This document shows, in pieces, positions 1 to 6,447 of a stretch of 24,738 nt of DNA (position 1 is the first letter of the stretch; each line of letters begins with the position of its first letter). Both the position numbers and the translations under genes were made by a program. The notes under the pieces were generated by a model. That model did not search any database. It was not told the origin of the DNA and saw nothing but the letters and a program-made list of their open reading frames with translations. This DNA comes from JAKGBX01 sp965366835 (GTDB taxonomy: Bacteria; Pseudomonadota; Alphaproteobacteria; Rhodobacterales; Rhodobacteraceae): contig CBDUGF010000046.1 in assembly GCA_965366835.1 (NCBI GenBank), positions 1 through 24,738 on the forward strand, in the 5' to 3' direction.

Positions 1-59
1 GATAGAGCAGCCCCCTCCTAAGGGGCAGGTTGCAGGTTCGAATCCTGCCGGGGTCACCA
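1..59 (+). tRNA. tRNA-Arg (anticodon CCT), 5' end cut off by the window
   Basis: The anticodon arm is intact: stem GCCCC (10-14) pairs with GGGGC (22-26) around the 7-base loop 15-21, and the anticodon CCT is at 17-19, giving tRNA-Arg. The T arm is GCAGG/CCTGC around the canonical TTCGAAT loop (31-48). The 3' acceptor strand, discriminator A56 and an encoded CCA (57-59) follow. The 5' acceptor strand and most of the D arm lie before base 1. Confidence 0.93.
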
Positions 60-270
60 AAAACACCTGAAAGAGGTTTGGCCCAATTACAGGGCTTCGT
101 GCAGATACTTGCACAGACACACGAAGCGTTGCGGGCCGATGCGGGCCGAAGTGGTGGAAATCGCGCACAAAGCCTGGGCAAATTTCGCACGTCCCTGCGT
201 GGTTTGATGTCACTCAGGGGGGTGGTGCGTCGCGAATGAATGCGCCGAACGACGGTTCGGGGGTGCTGCC
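60..270. other. Intergenic stretch between tRNA-Arg and IS relic; no gene seen
   Basis: No convincing coding sequence is visible. The only structure is an 8-bp inverted repeat, GCTTCGTG (94-101) and CACGAAGC (120-127), with an 18-base loop. It lacks a following T-run, so it is not a standard terminator. A short near-repeat (GCGGGCCGA twice, around 130-150) is also present. The stretch may be decayed mobile-element DNA, given the transposase relic that follows, but this cannot be shown from sequence alone. Confidence 0.4.
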
Positions 271-529
271 CGCAAACAGATCATCGAGTTCCTTGCTGGC
301 ACTTGTTCGATGGGCCGGTCTGCGAATGTCCGGGACGCGGCAGTATTGGAAAGCTTCTTCCCGTCACTCAAGATCGAACGCATCAAGTAGCAAGGTCCGG
401 CGATCGCACGAGCGGGCCCGGGCAGATGTCTTTGACTTCACTTTATGCTTCCAGAACGCGGCGCGGCGCCGCGCGGCCAACGAATATGCAAGCCCGATGC
501 AATTCGAGGAAGGAGCGAAGCAAGCCTGA
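271..529 (+). pseudogene. IS3-family transposase (OrfB) C-terminal fragment, frameshifted relic
   Basis: Two adjacent frames together read as the end of an IS3-family OrfB (DDE/rve) transposase. Frame one (271-390) gives a segment containing TCSMGRSANVRD and LESFFPSLKIERIK before a TAG at 388-390. This corresponds to the family's 'CSMSRSGNVWDN..ESFFSSLKTER' region, which carries the catalytic Glu. The reading then continues in another frame (about 388-529) with ARADVFDF, a degraded 'NPxRRHSTLGYLSP' block (here NAARRRAANEYASP) and MQFEE, ending at a TGA. Substitutions in the RRH block, the internal stop and the missing N-terminal two thirds show it is dead. No terminal inverted repeats were recognised. 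Its position just downstream of a tRNA gene suits an old insertion site. The family assignment rests on remembered motif order, not on a search. Confidence 0.72.
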
Positions 530-578
530 GTTGCAGCCAACGATACCGGCAGCAGGCTCAGAGCTTGGGAGCAATACC

Positions 579-1553
579 CTAACCGCTGCCGATCAGTACG
601 CCTGCCGCAAAGACCAGCGCGCCGCCCAGAACCACCTGGAACGCCGCCCGGAAGAACGGGGTTTCCATGAACTTGTTCTGGATCCAGGCGATCGCCCAAA
701 GCTCGACGAATACCACGATGATCGCGATCACCGTCGCGGTCCAGAAATCCGTGATCAGGTAGGGCAGCGCATGGCCGAGCCCGCCCACCGTCGTCATGAT
801 GCCGGAGGCAAAACCGCGCTTGACCGGGCTGCCCCGACCGCTGAGCTGGCCATCGTCGCTGGCCGCTTCGGTGAAGCCCATCGAGATCCCTGCCCCCACC
901 GAAGCGGCGAGACCGACCAGGAAAGTGGTCCAGGTGTCATGGGTGGCAAAGGCGGTGGCGAAGATCGGCGCCAGGGTCGAGACCGAGCCGTCCATCAGCC
1001 CGGCCAGCCCCGGCTGCACCCATGTCAGCACGAATTGCCGATGCGCGGTTCGCTCCTCCTCGGCCCGGGTATCGTCGTCGAGATGTTCGGCTTCCAGCCG
1101 CCCGGCGGTATGCTGATGGCCGGCTTCCGCCGCCGCCAGATCGCCCAGGAGCTTGCGCGTCGCCGCGTCCTTGCTGCGCGCCGCCGCCGCCAGGTAGAAG
1201 CGTTCGGCATCGCGCTCCATCGCCGCAGCCTCGTCGCGCATCCGCTCGATGCCGAGATTCTCGATCAGCCAGACCGGGCGGCGTGCGTAATAGCCCGCCA
1301 CATGCTCGCGCCGAATGAGCGGAATCACCTCGCCAAAGCGCCGCCGGTGCAGCTCGATCAGCCGCTGGCGGTGGTTGTCCTCTTCCACCGCCATGCCATC
1401 GAACACCTTGGCGCTGTCGGCAAAATCGGCGCGCAGCCGCTCGGCATACATCCGGTAGATTCGCGCATCGTCTTCTTCTGAAGAAATCGCCAGCGCCAGA
1501 ACCTCCTGTTCGTTCAGATCGGAAAACCGGCGCCTTTGGGTGAGAAATCGCAT
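579..1553 (-). CDS. mbfA: MbfA-type membrane-bound ferritin / iron exporter (rubrerythrin-like + VIT fusion)
   Basis: A 324-residue fusion. Residues about 10-165 form a ferritin-like four-helix domain with di-iron type residues: a glutamate pair at E26/E27 and ExxH motifs at E58-H61 and E143-H146. Residues about 180-322 are a VIT1/CCC1-like membrane domain with several hydrophobic segments, including a glycine-rich GLAASVGAGISMGFTEA stretch typical of VIT transporters. In alphaproteobacteria this architecture is MbfA, an inner-membrane exporter that removes iron and protects against iron and peroxide stress. The start ATG (1551-1553) follows a modest purine-rich site (GAGGCAGG on the minus strand). 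Known mbfA genes are controlled by Irr, but no clear Irr box was recognised in 1554-1814. It lies downstream of a phosphatase gene on the same strand with a 261-base gap, so it probably has its own promoter. Confidence 0.9.
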   Translation of the reverse strand: MRFLTQRRRFSDLNEQEVLALAISSEEDDARIYRMYAERLRADFADSAKVFDGMAVEEDNHRQRLIELHRRRFGEVIPLIRREHVAGYYARRPVWLIENLGIERMRDEAAAMERDAERFYLAAAARSKDAATRKLLGDLAAAEAGHQHTAGRLEAEHLDDDTRAEEERTAHRQFVLTWVQPGLAGLMDGSVSTLAPIFATAFATHDTWTTFLVGLAASVGAGISMGFTEAASDDGQLSGRGSPVKRGFASGIMTTVGGLGHALPYLITDFWTATVIAIIVVFVELWAIAWIQNKFMETPFFRAAFQVVLGGALVFAAGVLIGSG

Positions 1554-1814
1554 GCCTGCCTCGTGTTTTTGGATCTGCGCCGAACCTATGGCCGCAGACC
1601 GCGACAGACAAGCCGGAACATCCCCGGAGTTTCCGTCGCCTGAGAGTGCCTGAGCGCTTTCAGTCGGTGCATCTTGAAGCGGATGTGCCGGCGCTCGGAA
1701 AGCAGGCGTCGAAGCGGCATTGGGTTTGCCCGGACATGCGGGCGGCTTGACCCAGGTTCACTCATGCGCGGCCGTGGCAGACCTGTTCCTGCACGATGAA
1801 GCGCGCAAGCTCTT

Positions 1815-2540
1815 TCATGGGTCGAGCGGCAGGCGGCCCCCGTCGGTCAGCACCCAGGCGCGAGCGTCGCTAATTGCCGCGGCGGTGAGTGGGCGGCCCC
1901 AGCCGGCGCCGCTGTCGAGATTGATCCTGTTGCCATAGTGGCGCGGCAGTTCGATCGCGGTGTGACCATGCACCACCAGCCAGTCGAACGGCTCGGAATA
2001 GGACAGGAAGGGCTCGCGAATCCAGATCAGCTCGTCCTCGGTCTGCAGCTCGAGCGGCCTGGCGGGGTGAATGCCGGCATGGACAAAGAGCAGATCGCCC
2101 TCGATATGGTAGAGCGGGCGCGACGACAGGAAATCGACATGGGTTTCGGGGATCGCGGCGCGGGCGGCCTTGAGCAGGGGTGACCCGTGCAGTCGCGATG
2201 TATCGACGCCATAGGAGGCCAGCGTGGCCGGACCGCCCATCGCATCGTGCAGCCAGCTGCGCCCGGACCGGACCAGCGGGTTCATCAGCTGGCCAAATGC
2301 GAGATAATCGAGCATCAGCTGATCATGATTGCCGCGCAGCACGATCCAGTCGCGGCCCTGCTCGATGCCGTTCAGCAAGGTGTCGATCACCGCGGCACTG
2401 TCGGGCCCGCGATCGACGAGATCGCCGAGCACAACGACACGGGCCGCGGCGCCGCCATCGGCTTCGATCCGGGTGAGGGCATCGAGCAGCATCTCGTGTT
2501 GGCCGTGGATATCGCCAATGGCGTAGATCGTGTCAGACAT
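1815..2540 (-). CDS. Calcineurin-like serine/threonine protein phosphatase (PPP family)
   Basis: A 241-residue metallophosphoesterase with the complete PPP signature in order: GDIHG (residues 9-13), GDLVDRG (39-45), GNHD (70-73), then VHAG (about 152-155) and VHGHT (about 190). These supply the Asp, His and Asn ligands for two metal ions, so the enzyme should be active on phospho-Ser/Thr or a related phosphomonoester. Length and layout match bacterial PrpA/PrpB-like phosphatases; the physiological target cannot be read from sequence. There is no signal peptide or membrane segment, so it is cytoplasmic. It lies between the export lipoprotein gene (161-base gap) and mbfA on the same strand. ATG 2538-2540 is the first Met and leads directly into the first conserved strand. 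Confidence 0.9.
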   Translation of the reverse strand: MSDTIYAIGDIHGQHEMLLDALTRIEADGGAAARVVVLGDLVDRGPDSAAVIDTLLNGIEQGRDWIVLRGNHDQLMLDYLAFGQLMNPLVRSGRSWLHDAMGGPATLASYGVDTSRLHGSPLLKAARAAIPETHVDFLSSRPLYHIEGDLLFVHAGIHPARPLELQTEDELIWIREPFLSYSEPFDWLVVHGHTAIELPRHYGNRINLDSGAGWGRPLTAAAISDARAWVLTDGGRLPLDP

Positions 2541-2679
2541 GGCTTCGATTCAGTTGATCGGGCAGCGAAAGCGGGCCGGGAGAGCATAGCCATATCAGAC
2601 GAATCCGGCCGGGTCGACAAGCACTCTGTCGGGGTGCGTGGTCAAATGACAGCGGAAGCGAGATATCGCGCAGCGTTGT

Positions 2680-2696
2680 CCGCACGACATGTGCGG
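2680..2696 (-). other. Short hairpin just after the export-lipoprotein gene
   Basis: CCGCAC (2680-2685) and GTGCGG (2691-2696) form a perfect 6-bp inverted repeat with a 5-base loop, starting 5 bases past the stop codon of the minus-strand polysaccharide export gene. No T-run follows on the minus strand, so intrinsic termination is doubtful. It may be a weak or Rho-assisted terminator, or a 3'-end stabiliser. Confidence 0.3.
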
Positions 2697-2701
2697 GCGA
2701 A

Positions 2702-3799
2702 TCAGTTGGTGAATCTGTCTCCCAGGCCGATTGTCGTGCCCAACAGCCCCAGGATCGTACGCGCGGCGTTGACCGGGCTTTCCGTGGCCAGCACCGTATC
2801 GCGCGGATTGATCTCGAAACTCCGGGCCGCGAAGAGGCCATCGGCGCTGGTAAGATTGAAGGTGAAGACCACCTGTTGCATTGCCGGCCCCTTGCCATCG
2901 GAGCGCACCTGGCGGGCGGTATAGTCGCGCAACACCAGAACGCCCTGGGGATTGGCGCGGGTATCGGACAATCCGCCGACCAGCGACATAGCCTCGAGCG
3001 CACTGATCTGTTCCTTTTCGAAATAGATCAGCTTTTCCGAGCCGGTTGCGCCCAGCGCGGTGAAATAGCGATCATCCTCCTGCACCAGCACCTTGTCGTT
3101 GCCGCGCACCACCACGTTTTTCGAGGCGTTGGCAAAGAGATCGTCGGCCCGCACTTCGTAGGTCTTGCCGTCGCGGATCAGGCGGACCAGCGGGTTGCGC
3201 AGGGTCGAGGCGATGCCGCCGCCCTGGGCGATCAGGCTGAGAATGGTGACATCGCGGCCTTCGAGCGGGTAGGTGCCCGGCTTGGCGACACCGCTGACCA
3301 GATCGGCGGAGTTGCTCTGGCCCGAACGGTGGATCACCTGGACCTGCGCATCCGGGGCGACCGGCCGGAGCATCCGCTCGATTTCGTCGCGGGCGGCTTC
3401 CGGGCTCATGCCGCGCACTGCGACATCCTGGGCGTAGGGCACGAAGATCTTGCCGGTCGGAGATACGACGAGGCCTTCCATTCGCACCATCTTCTGTTCC
3501 GCAGAGGTCAGCAGCGAGTTTTCCTGACTGTCCCAGATCATCAGGTCGATCCGATCGCCGGTGCGGATGATGTTGCCTGCCGGTCCGCGGCTGTTGTTGA
3601 GCCAGCGATAGCCGCCGCGCCAGCCTGTCGCGGGCCATTTGTGCAAGCCTGCGATATTGGCGCGGGTCACTTCGACCACCTGGAAGGAGGGGGCTTCGGC
3701 GTCTTTTTCCTTGAGGATTTCATTGACCATGCCCGCCCCGCGCGGCAAGGAACAGGCGGCGAGGAACAGCAGGGCAGCAAACACGCAGAGGTGTTTCAT
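2702..3799 (-). CDS. Wza-type polysaccharide biosynthesis/export lipoprotein (Poly_export + SLBB)
   Basis: From the chosen ATG this is a 365-residue lipoprotein. It has a short hydrophobic signal with lipobox LAAC (Cys16), a polysaccharide-export domain around residues 70-160 (containing IIRTGDRIDLMIWD and a VSPTGKIFVPYAQDV segment) and SLBB-type ligand-binding folds (GTYPLEGRDVTILSLIAQGG, and a second copy with ISALEAMSLVGG). The family forms the outer-membrane channel for capsule or exopolysaccharide. The open frame runs further upstream to 3859, but the signal peptide fits Met at 3797-3799; a GTG at 3809-3811 behind a GGGGGC site is an alternative. It is divergent from the epimerase/sugar-transferase genes, consistent with one exopolysaccharide locus. 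No Wzc-like copolymerase or Wzx/Wzy partner is encoded in the window. Confidence 0.88.
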   Translation of the reverse strand: MKHLCVFAALLFLAACSLPRGAGMVNEILKEKDAEAPSFQVVEVTRANIAGLHKWPATGWRGGYRWLNNSRGPAGNIIRTGDRIDLMIWDSQENSLLTSAEQKMVRMEGLVVSPTGKIFVPYAQDVAVRGMSPEAARDEIERMLRPVAPDAQVQVIHRSGQSNSADLVSGVAKPGTYPLEGRDVTILSLIAQGGGIASTLRNPLVRLIRDGKTYEVRADDLFANASKNVVVRGNDKVLVQEDDRYFTALGATGSEKLIYFEKEQISALEAMSLVGGLSDTRANPQGVLVLRDYTARQVRSDGKGPAMQQVVFTFNLTSADGLFAARSFEINPRDTVLATESPVNAARTILGLLGTTIGLGDRFTN

Positions 3800-3848
3800 G
3801 GAATCGCGCACAGGATGCCCCCGGGTATCCAATATCAGGTGTCGGGAA

Positions 3849-3877
3849 TTGTAATACACGCTATATGCGGTGATAAA
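3849..3877 (+). promoter_or_regulatory. Candidate promoter for the epimerase/sugar-transferase operon
   Basis: The divergent gap 3800-3912 is locally AT-rich. TTGTAA (3849-3854) and GATAAA (3872-3877) match the -35 and -10 consensus at four of six bases each, with a 17-base spacer, about 35 bases upstream of the TTG start. This is pattern matching only. Confidence 0.3.
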
Positions 3878-3912
3878 TAGTCTCTAATTCCGCGGCTGCA
3901 GAGGATTTTCCA

Positions 3913-4782
3913 TTGACGTTGCCCAACTGCAAGCCTCGCGCGATTCTCGTCCTTGGTGCCAGCGGAAAGCTGGGGCAAATGTTGCGGCGATATTGGCAGG
4001 ACGCCCCGTCCGAAGATTTGACAGTGGTTTGGCAATACAGGGGAAATCCGCGCGATGGGAGCTGGTGCTGGACTCCGGGCGCGCCACCGCGGGCGCCCTT
4101 GCCGCAGGTCGATGCGATTGTGGCGCTTTGGGGCGTGACGCCCGCCTCCGGGCGCGTGTTGGCGGAAAATCGCTGGCTCGGGGTCAAGGCGATGGAACTG
4201 GCCGCGACGCTGGGCGCCAGCCGGGTTCTGCATTGCTCGTCGGCCGCGGTCTATCCGCCCGGCCCCAATCCGCTGAGCGAAGCCATGGCCGGGGGGGCGA
4301 TCAACGCCTATGGCGCAGCCAAGCTGGAGATGGAAGAGGCGGTGGCTGCGTGGGCGCGGGCGCATCCGGACGGCCCGAAAAGCTGTGCGATGCGGATTGC
4401 CAATGTGGTGGGCGCCGACAGCCTGTTTGCCGCGATCGCGCGCGACGCAGGGCCGATCAGCCTGGACCGGTTTGCCGCCGGTGAAGGCCCATGGCGAAGC
4501 TATTTGACTGTGCCTGCGCTGGCCCGGACGATCGAAGCCCTGCTGTGCTGCCCGGACGCTGAATTGCCGGCGGTTGTGAATGTCGCAACGCCCGGGCCTG
4601 TGGCGATGCAGGCGCTGGCCCGCGCGGCGGGGTGTGACATCGCATGGCGCCCGGCTCCGGATGGTGCGGCTGCGATGGTGGCGCTCGATACCGGCCGGCT
4701 GTCTCGACTGGTGACGCTGGCGCCTGAGACGCCCGAGGCAATGATTGCCGGCTGGCGCAAGCTGCAAGGATCGGCGCCATGA
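3913..4782 (+). CDS. NAD(P)-dependent sugar epimerase/dehydratase family protein (extended SDR)
   Basis: A 289-residue Rossmann protein. The N-terminal nucleotide-binding motif is VLGASGKLG (about residues 13-21). A catalytic-type serine lies in HCSSAAVYPPG, and YGAAK (about 134-138) is the Tyr-x3-Lys pair of SDR enzymes. Such proteins epimerise, reduce or dehydrate nucleotide-activated sugars, and the context supports a role in exopolysaccharide precursor synthesis; the specific substrate is not predictable. The start is a TTG (3913-3915) 8 bases after GAGG (3901-3904), with no better ATG nearby. The stop overlaps the next gene's start in an ATGA (4779-4782), indicating translational coupling to the sugar transferase. 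It is somewhat shorter than typical GalE-like enzymes (about 310-340 residues). Confidence 0.82.
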   Translation: MTLPNCKPRAILVLGASGKLGQMLRRYWQDAPSEDLTVVWQYRGNPRDGSWCWTPGAPPRAPLPQVDAIVALWGVTPASGRVLAENRWLGVKAMELAATLGASRVLHCSSAAVYPPGPNPLSEAMAGGAINAYGAAKLEMEEAVAAWARAHPDGPKSCAMRIANVVGADSLFAAIARDAGPISLDRFAAGEGPWRSYLTVPALARTIEALLCCPDAELPAVVNVATPGPVAMQALARAAGCDIAWRPAPDGAAAMVALDTGRLSRLVTLAPETPEAMIAGWRKLQGSAP

Positions 4783-5399
4783 CCCTGACAAAGCGGTTGA
4801 TGGATATCCTGCTGGCTTTGCTGCTGGGGCTGCTGCTGTCGCCGCTGATCGTCGCCGTGGCGTTGCTGATCCTTATCCGCGACGGCCGACCGGTCTTTTA
4901 TGTCGCCGAGCGGATGAAGGCGCTGGGCCAGCCCTTCGCCCTGTGGAAATTCCGCACCATGCGCAGCGCCGCGCAGGACAGCGGCGTTTCGGGCGGCGAC
5001 AAGGCCGGCCGGATCACCTCGATGGGCCGGTTCCTGCGCCGCACAAGGCTCGACGAGGTGCCGCAGCTCTGGAACATCCTGCGCGGTGATATCAGCTTTG
5101 TCGGGCCGCGCCCGCCGCTGCGCCGCTATGTCGAGGCGTTCCCCGCGCTTTACGCCGAGGTGCTGCAATCGCGCCCCGGAGTGACCGGGCTGGCGACGCT
5201 GGTGTTTCACCGCACCGAAGAGCGGTTGCTGGCGCGCTGCACCACGCCCGAGGAGACCGAAGCGGTCTATATCCGCCGCTGTGTGCCCGCCAAGGCGCGG
5301 CTCGATCTGATCTATGCGCAGAACCGCAACCTCTGCTTCGATCTCAAGCTGATGGTGGCCACGGTGTTCCGGCGGGTGCCGCTTCATCGCCGTCGCTGA
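4779..5399 (+). CDS. Bacterial sugar transferase (undecaprenyl-phosphate sugar phosphotransferase, short form)
   Basis: A 206-residue protein of the bacterial sugar-transferase family (WcaJ/RfbP catalytic domain). It has one N-terminal hydrophobic helix or re-entrant segment (about residues 8-33), then the family blocks FALWKFRTM, RTRLDEVPQLWNIL and GDISFVGPRPPLRRYV, and a GVTGLATL segment. These enzymes move a sugar-1-phosphate from a UDP-sugar onto undecaprenyl phosphate at the inner face of the inner membrane, the first committed step of exopolysaccharide or O-unit synthesis. The short form lacks the four N-terminal membrane helices of WcaJ. It is translationally coupled to the epimerase gene. 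The sugar specificity is unknown. Confidence 0.92.
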   Translation: MTLTKRLMDILLALLLGLLLSPLIVAVALLILIRDGRPVFYVAERMKALGQPFALWKFRTMRSAAQDSGVSGGDKAGRITSMGRFLRRTRLDEVPQLWNILRGDISFVGPRPPLRRYVEAFPALYAEVLQSRPGVTGLATLVFHRTEERLLARCTTPEETEAVYIRRCVPAKARLDLIYAQNRNLCFDLKLMVATVFRRVPLHRRR

Positions 5400-5409
5400 T
5401 GTCGCTGAT
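5392..5409 (+). repeat. 9-bp tandem duplication across the sugar-transferase stop codon
   Basis: GTCGCTGAT is repeated head to tail at 5392-5400 and 5401-5409, followed by a partial third copy (GTCGCC). It includes the TGA stop of the sugar transferase (5397-5399), so a second stop copy lies 9 bases downstream. It is probably a replication-slippage product. Confidence 0.6.
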
Positions 5410-5415
5410 GTCGCC

Positions 5416-5432
5416 GGTGGGCGGTGCCCACT
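5416..5432 (+). other. Small hairpin between sugar transferase and secreted-protein gene
   Basis: GTGGGC (5417-5422), loop GGT, GCCCAC (5426-5431), extendable by a G-T pair. Only TTG follows, so it would be a weak terminator or an intercistronic hairpin that separates expression of the two genes. Confidence 0.3.
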
Positions 5433-5501
5433 TGCCAGAACATCATGGCTCGTGCAGCATGCCGCCATACCGTTTGCGTCTATTCCATGGAGAGTTTTGC
5501 G

Positions 5502-6110
5502 ATGATTACCGGTTTCAGGAGATGGCTGGCCGCCGCGGCTGCCGCCGCTACGCTGGCGCTCGGCCCGCTGCCGCTGCGGGCCGACATGCAGGCCCATATC
5601 GGCCCGCTCAAGGATGTTGTCGAGCTGGGTCAGGACGGCGACTGGATGCTGGAGGACAAGGGCGGCTGGTTTACCCTGACCAATGCCGACTCGGCCGGGG
5701 CGATCCGCTATTACTGGATGGAAATTCCGGAGTCGCATGGCCCCGACTATGTGGCGTCGATGAACGTGGTGGCGCAGACCGATGTTGTGGACAATCCGTC
5801 TTTTGCCGGGATGATCTTCAACTATGTCGCCAATGATCGCTACATGGGTGTGGCGATTGGCACCGACGGCGGCGGCTATCTGTTCATCCGCACGCCGGAG
5901 GGCTTCAACACCCACCGCGCCGACAACGCCACGGCGCGCAACGACGGTTCCGACCTGCTGAGCGCGCATGTCAACGGCAACAAGGTGCGCTTCGAACTGA
6001 ATGGCGGCACGCTGTTCAGCATCGACAGCCCCGACGGGTTTTCATCGAAACTGGGGGTGATGGCGATCGGTCAGGGGCTGTTCGGTTTCACCGGGTTTAC
6101 CGTTTACTGA
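5502..6110 (+). CDS. Secreted protein of unknown function downstream of the exopolysaccharide genes
   Basis: I do not recognise this 202-residue protein with certainty. It begins with a clear Sec signal peptide (RR, then an alanine-rich hydrophobic core, likely cleaved after LRA at about residue 27). The mature part is rich in beta-type sequence (GWFTLTNADSAGAIRYYWME, VRFELNGGTLFSIDSP, GLFGFTGFTVY) and resembles jelly-roll, LamG or DUF1080-like glycan-binding folds, though this is only an impression. ATG 5502-5504 was chosen because GGAGAG (5489-5494) precedes it by 7 bases; in-frame upstream Met codons at 5424 and 5487 lack such a site and would spoil the signal peptide. Its place 102 bases behind the sugar transferase suggests a periplasmic or extracellular role linked to the polysaccharide. 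Confidence 0.72.
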   Translation: MITGFRRWLAAAAAAATLALGPLPLRADMQAHIGPLKDVVELGQDGDWMLEDKGGWFTLTNADSAGAIRYYWMEIPESHGPDYVASMNVVAQTDVVDNPSFAGMIFNYVANDRYMGVAIGTDGGGYLFIRTPEGFNTHRADNATARNDGSDLLSAHVNGNKVRFELNGGTLFSIDSPDGFSSKLGVMAIGQGLFGFTGFTVY

Positions 6111-6447
6111 CGCGGTTGGCCGAACCCGGCAAGGTGCCAAGACCACGCCGCGCGGCCTGCAACGCCAGAGTGCATGATGACGTTTGGGTGCGGTCCTAGC
6201 GACCAGAGCATCCATATCCGGGTTGTGAACGTGGGCGTGTTTCGATCAGGCATTTGTGAGCGCGTGCAAGGTTCGCGTCCTTTCAACCTGCTGTCAACGG
6301 CGTCTTGGCAGACAAAAGAGACTGAGGCACTGCTTGGTTCAATCGTTGCTTTCGCAGCCCCACTACCACCAATTTGCGACCAAAATCTCACCGAATTCTC
6401 TTTATATGCAGGTTTCTCGAGAGTGAAGATTACGGTGATTTGCGAAA
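6111..6447. other. Intergenic region, no gene identified; G+C drops sharply
   Basis: A 337-base gap between the secreted-protein gene and the ankyrin/kelch gene. Base composition shifts from strongly G+C-rich to visibly AT-richer from about 6180, and the end (6390-6420) contains TTTATATG, a possible -10 region for the next gene. A 95-codon frame on the minus strand (6104-6391) has no recognisable motif and no good ribosome site, so it was not called. It marks the left edge of an accessory-looking island. Confidence 0.45.

Noticed and set aside
94..127. 8-bp inverted repeat as a tRNA terminator
   Set aside because: The loop is 18 bases long and no T-run follows, so termination is not supported.
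240..1481. A 413-codon plus-strand open frame over the IS relic and antisense to mbfA
   Set aside because: Its composition is that of an antisense shadow, and the opposite strand encodes a clear MbfA with metal-binding and VIT motifs.
6104..6391. A 95-codon minus-strand frame before the ankyrin/kelch gene
   Set aside because: No recognisable motif, no good ribosome site, and it overlaps the end of the secreted-protein gene.
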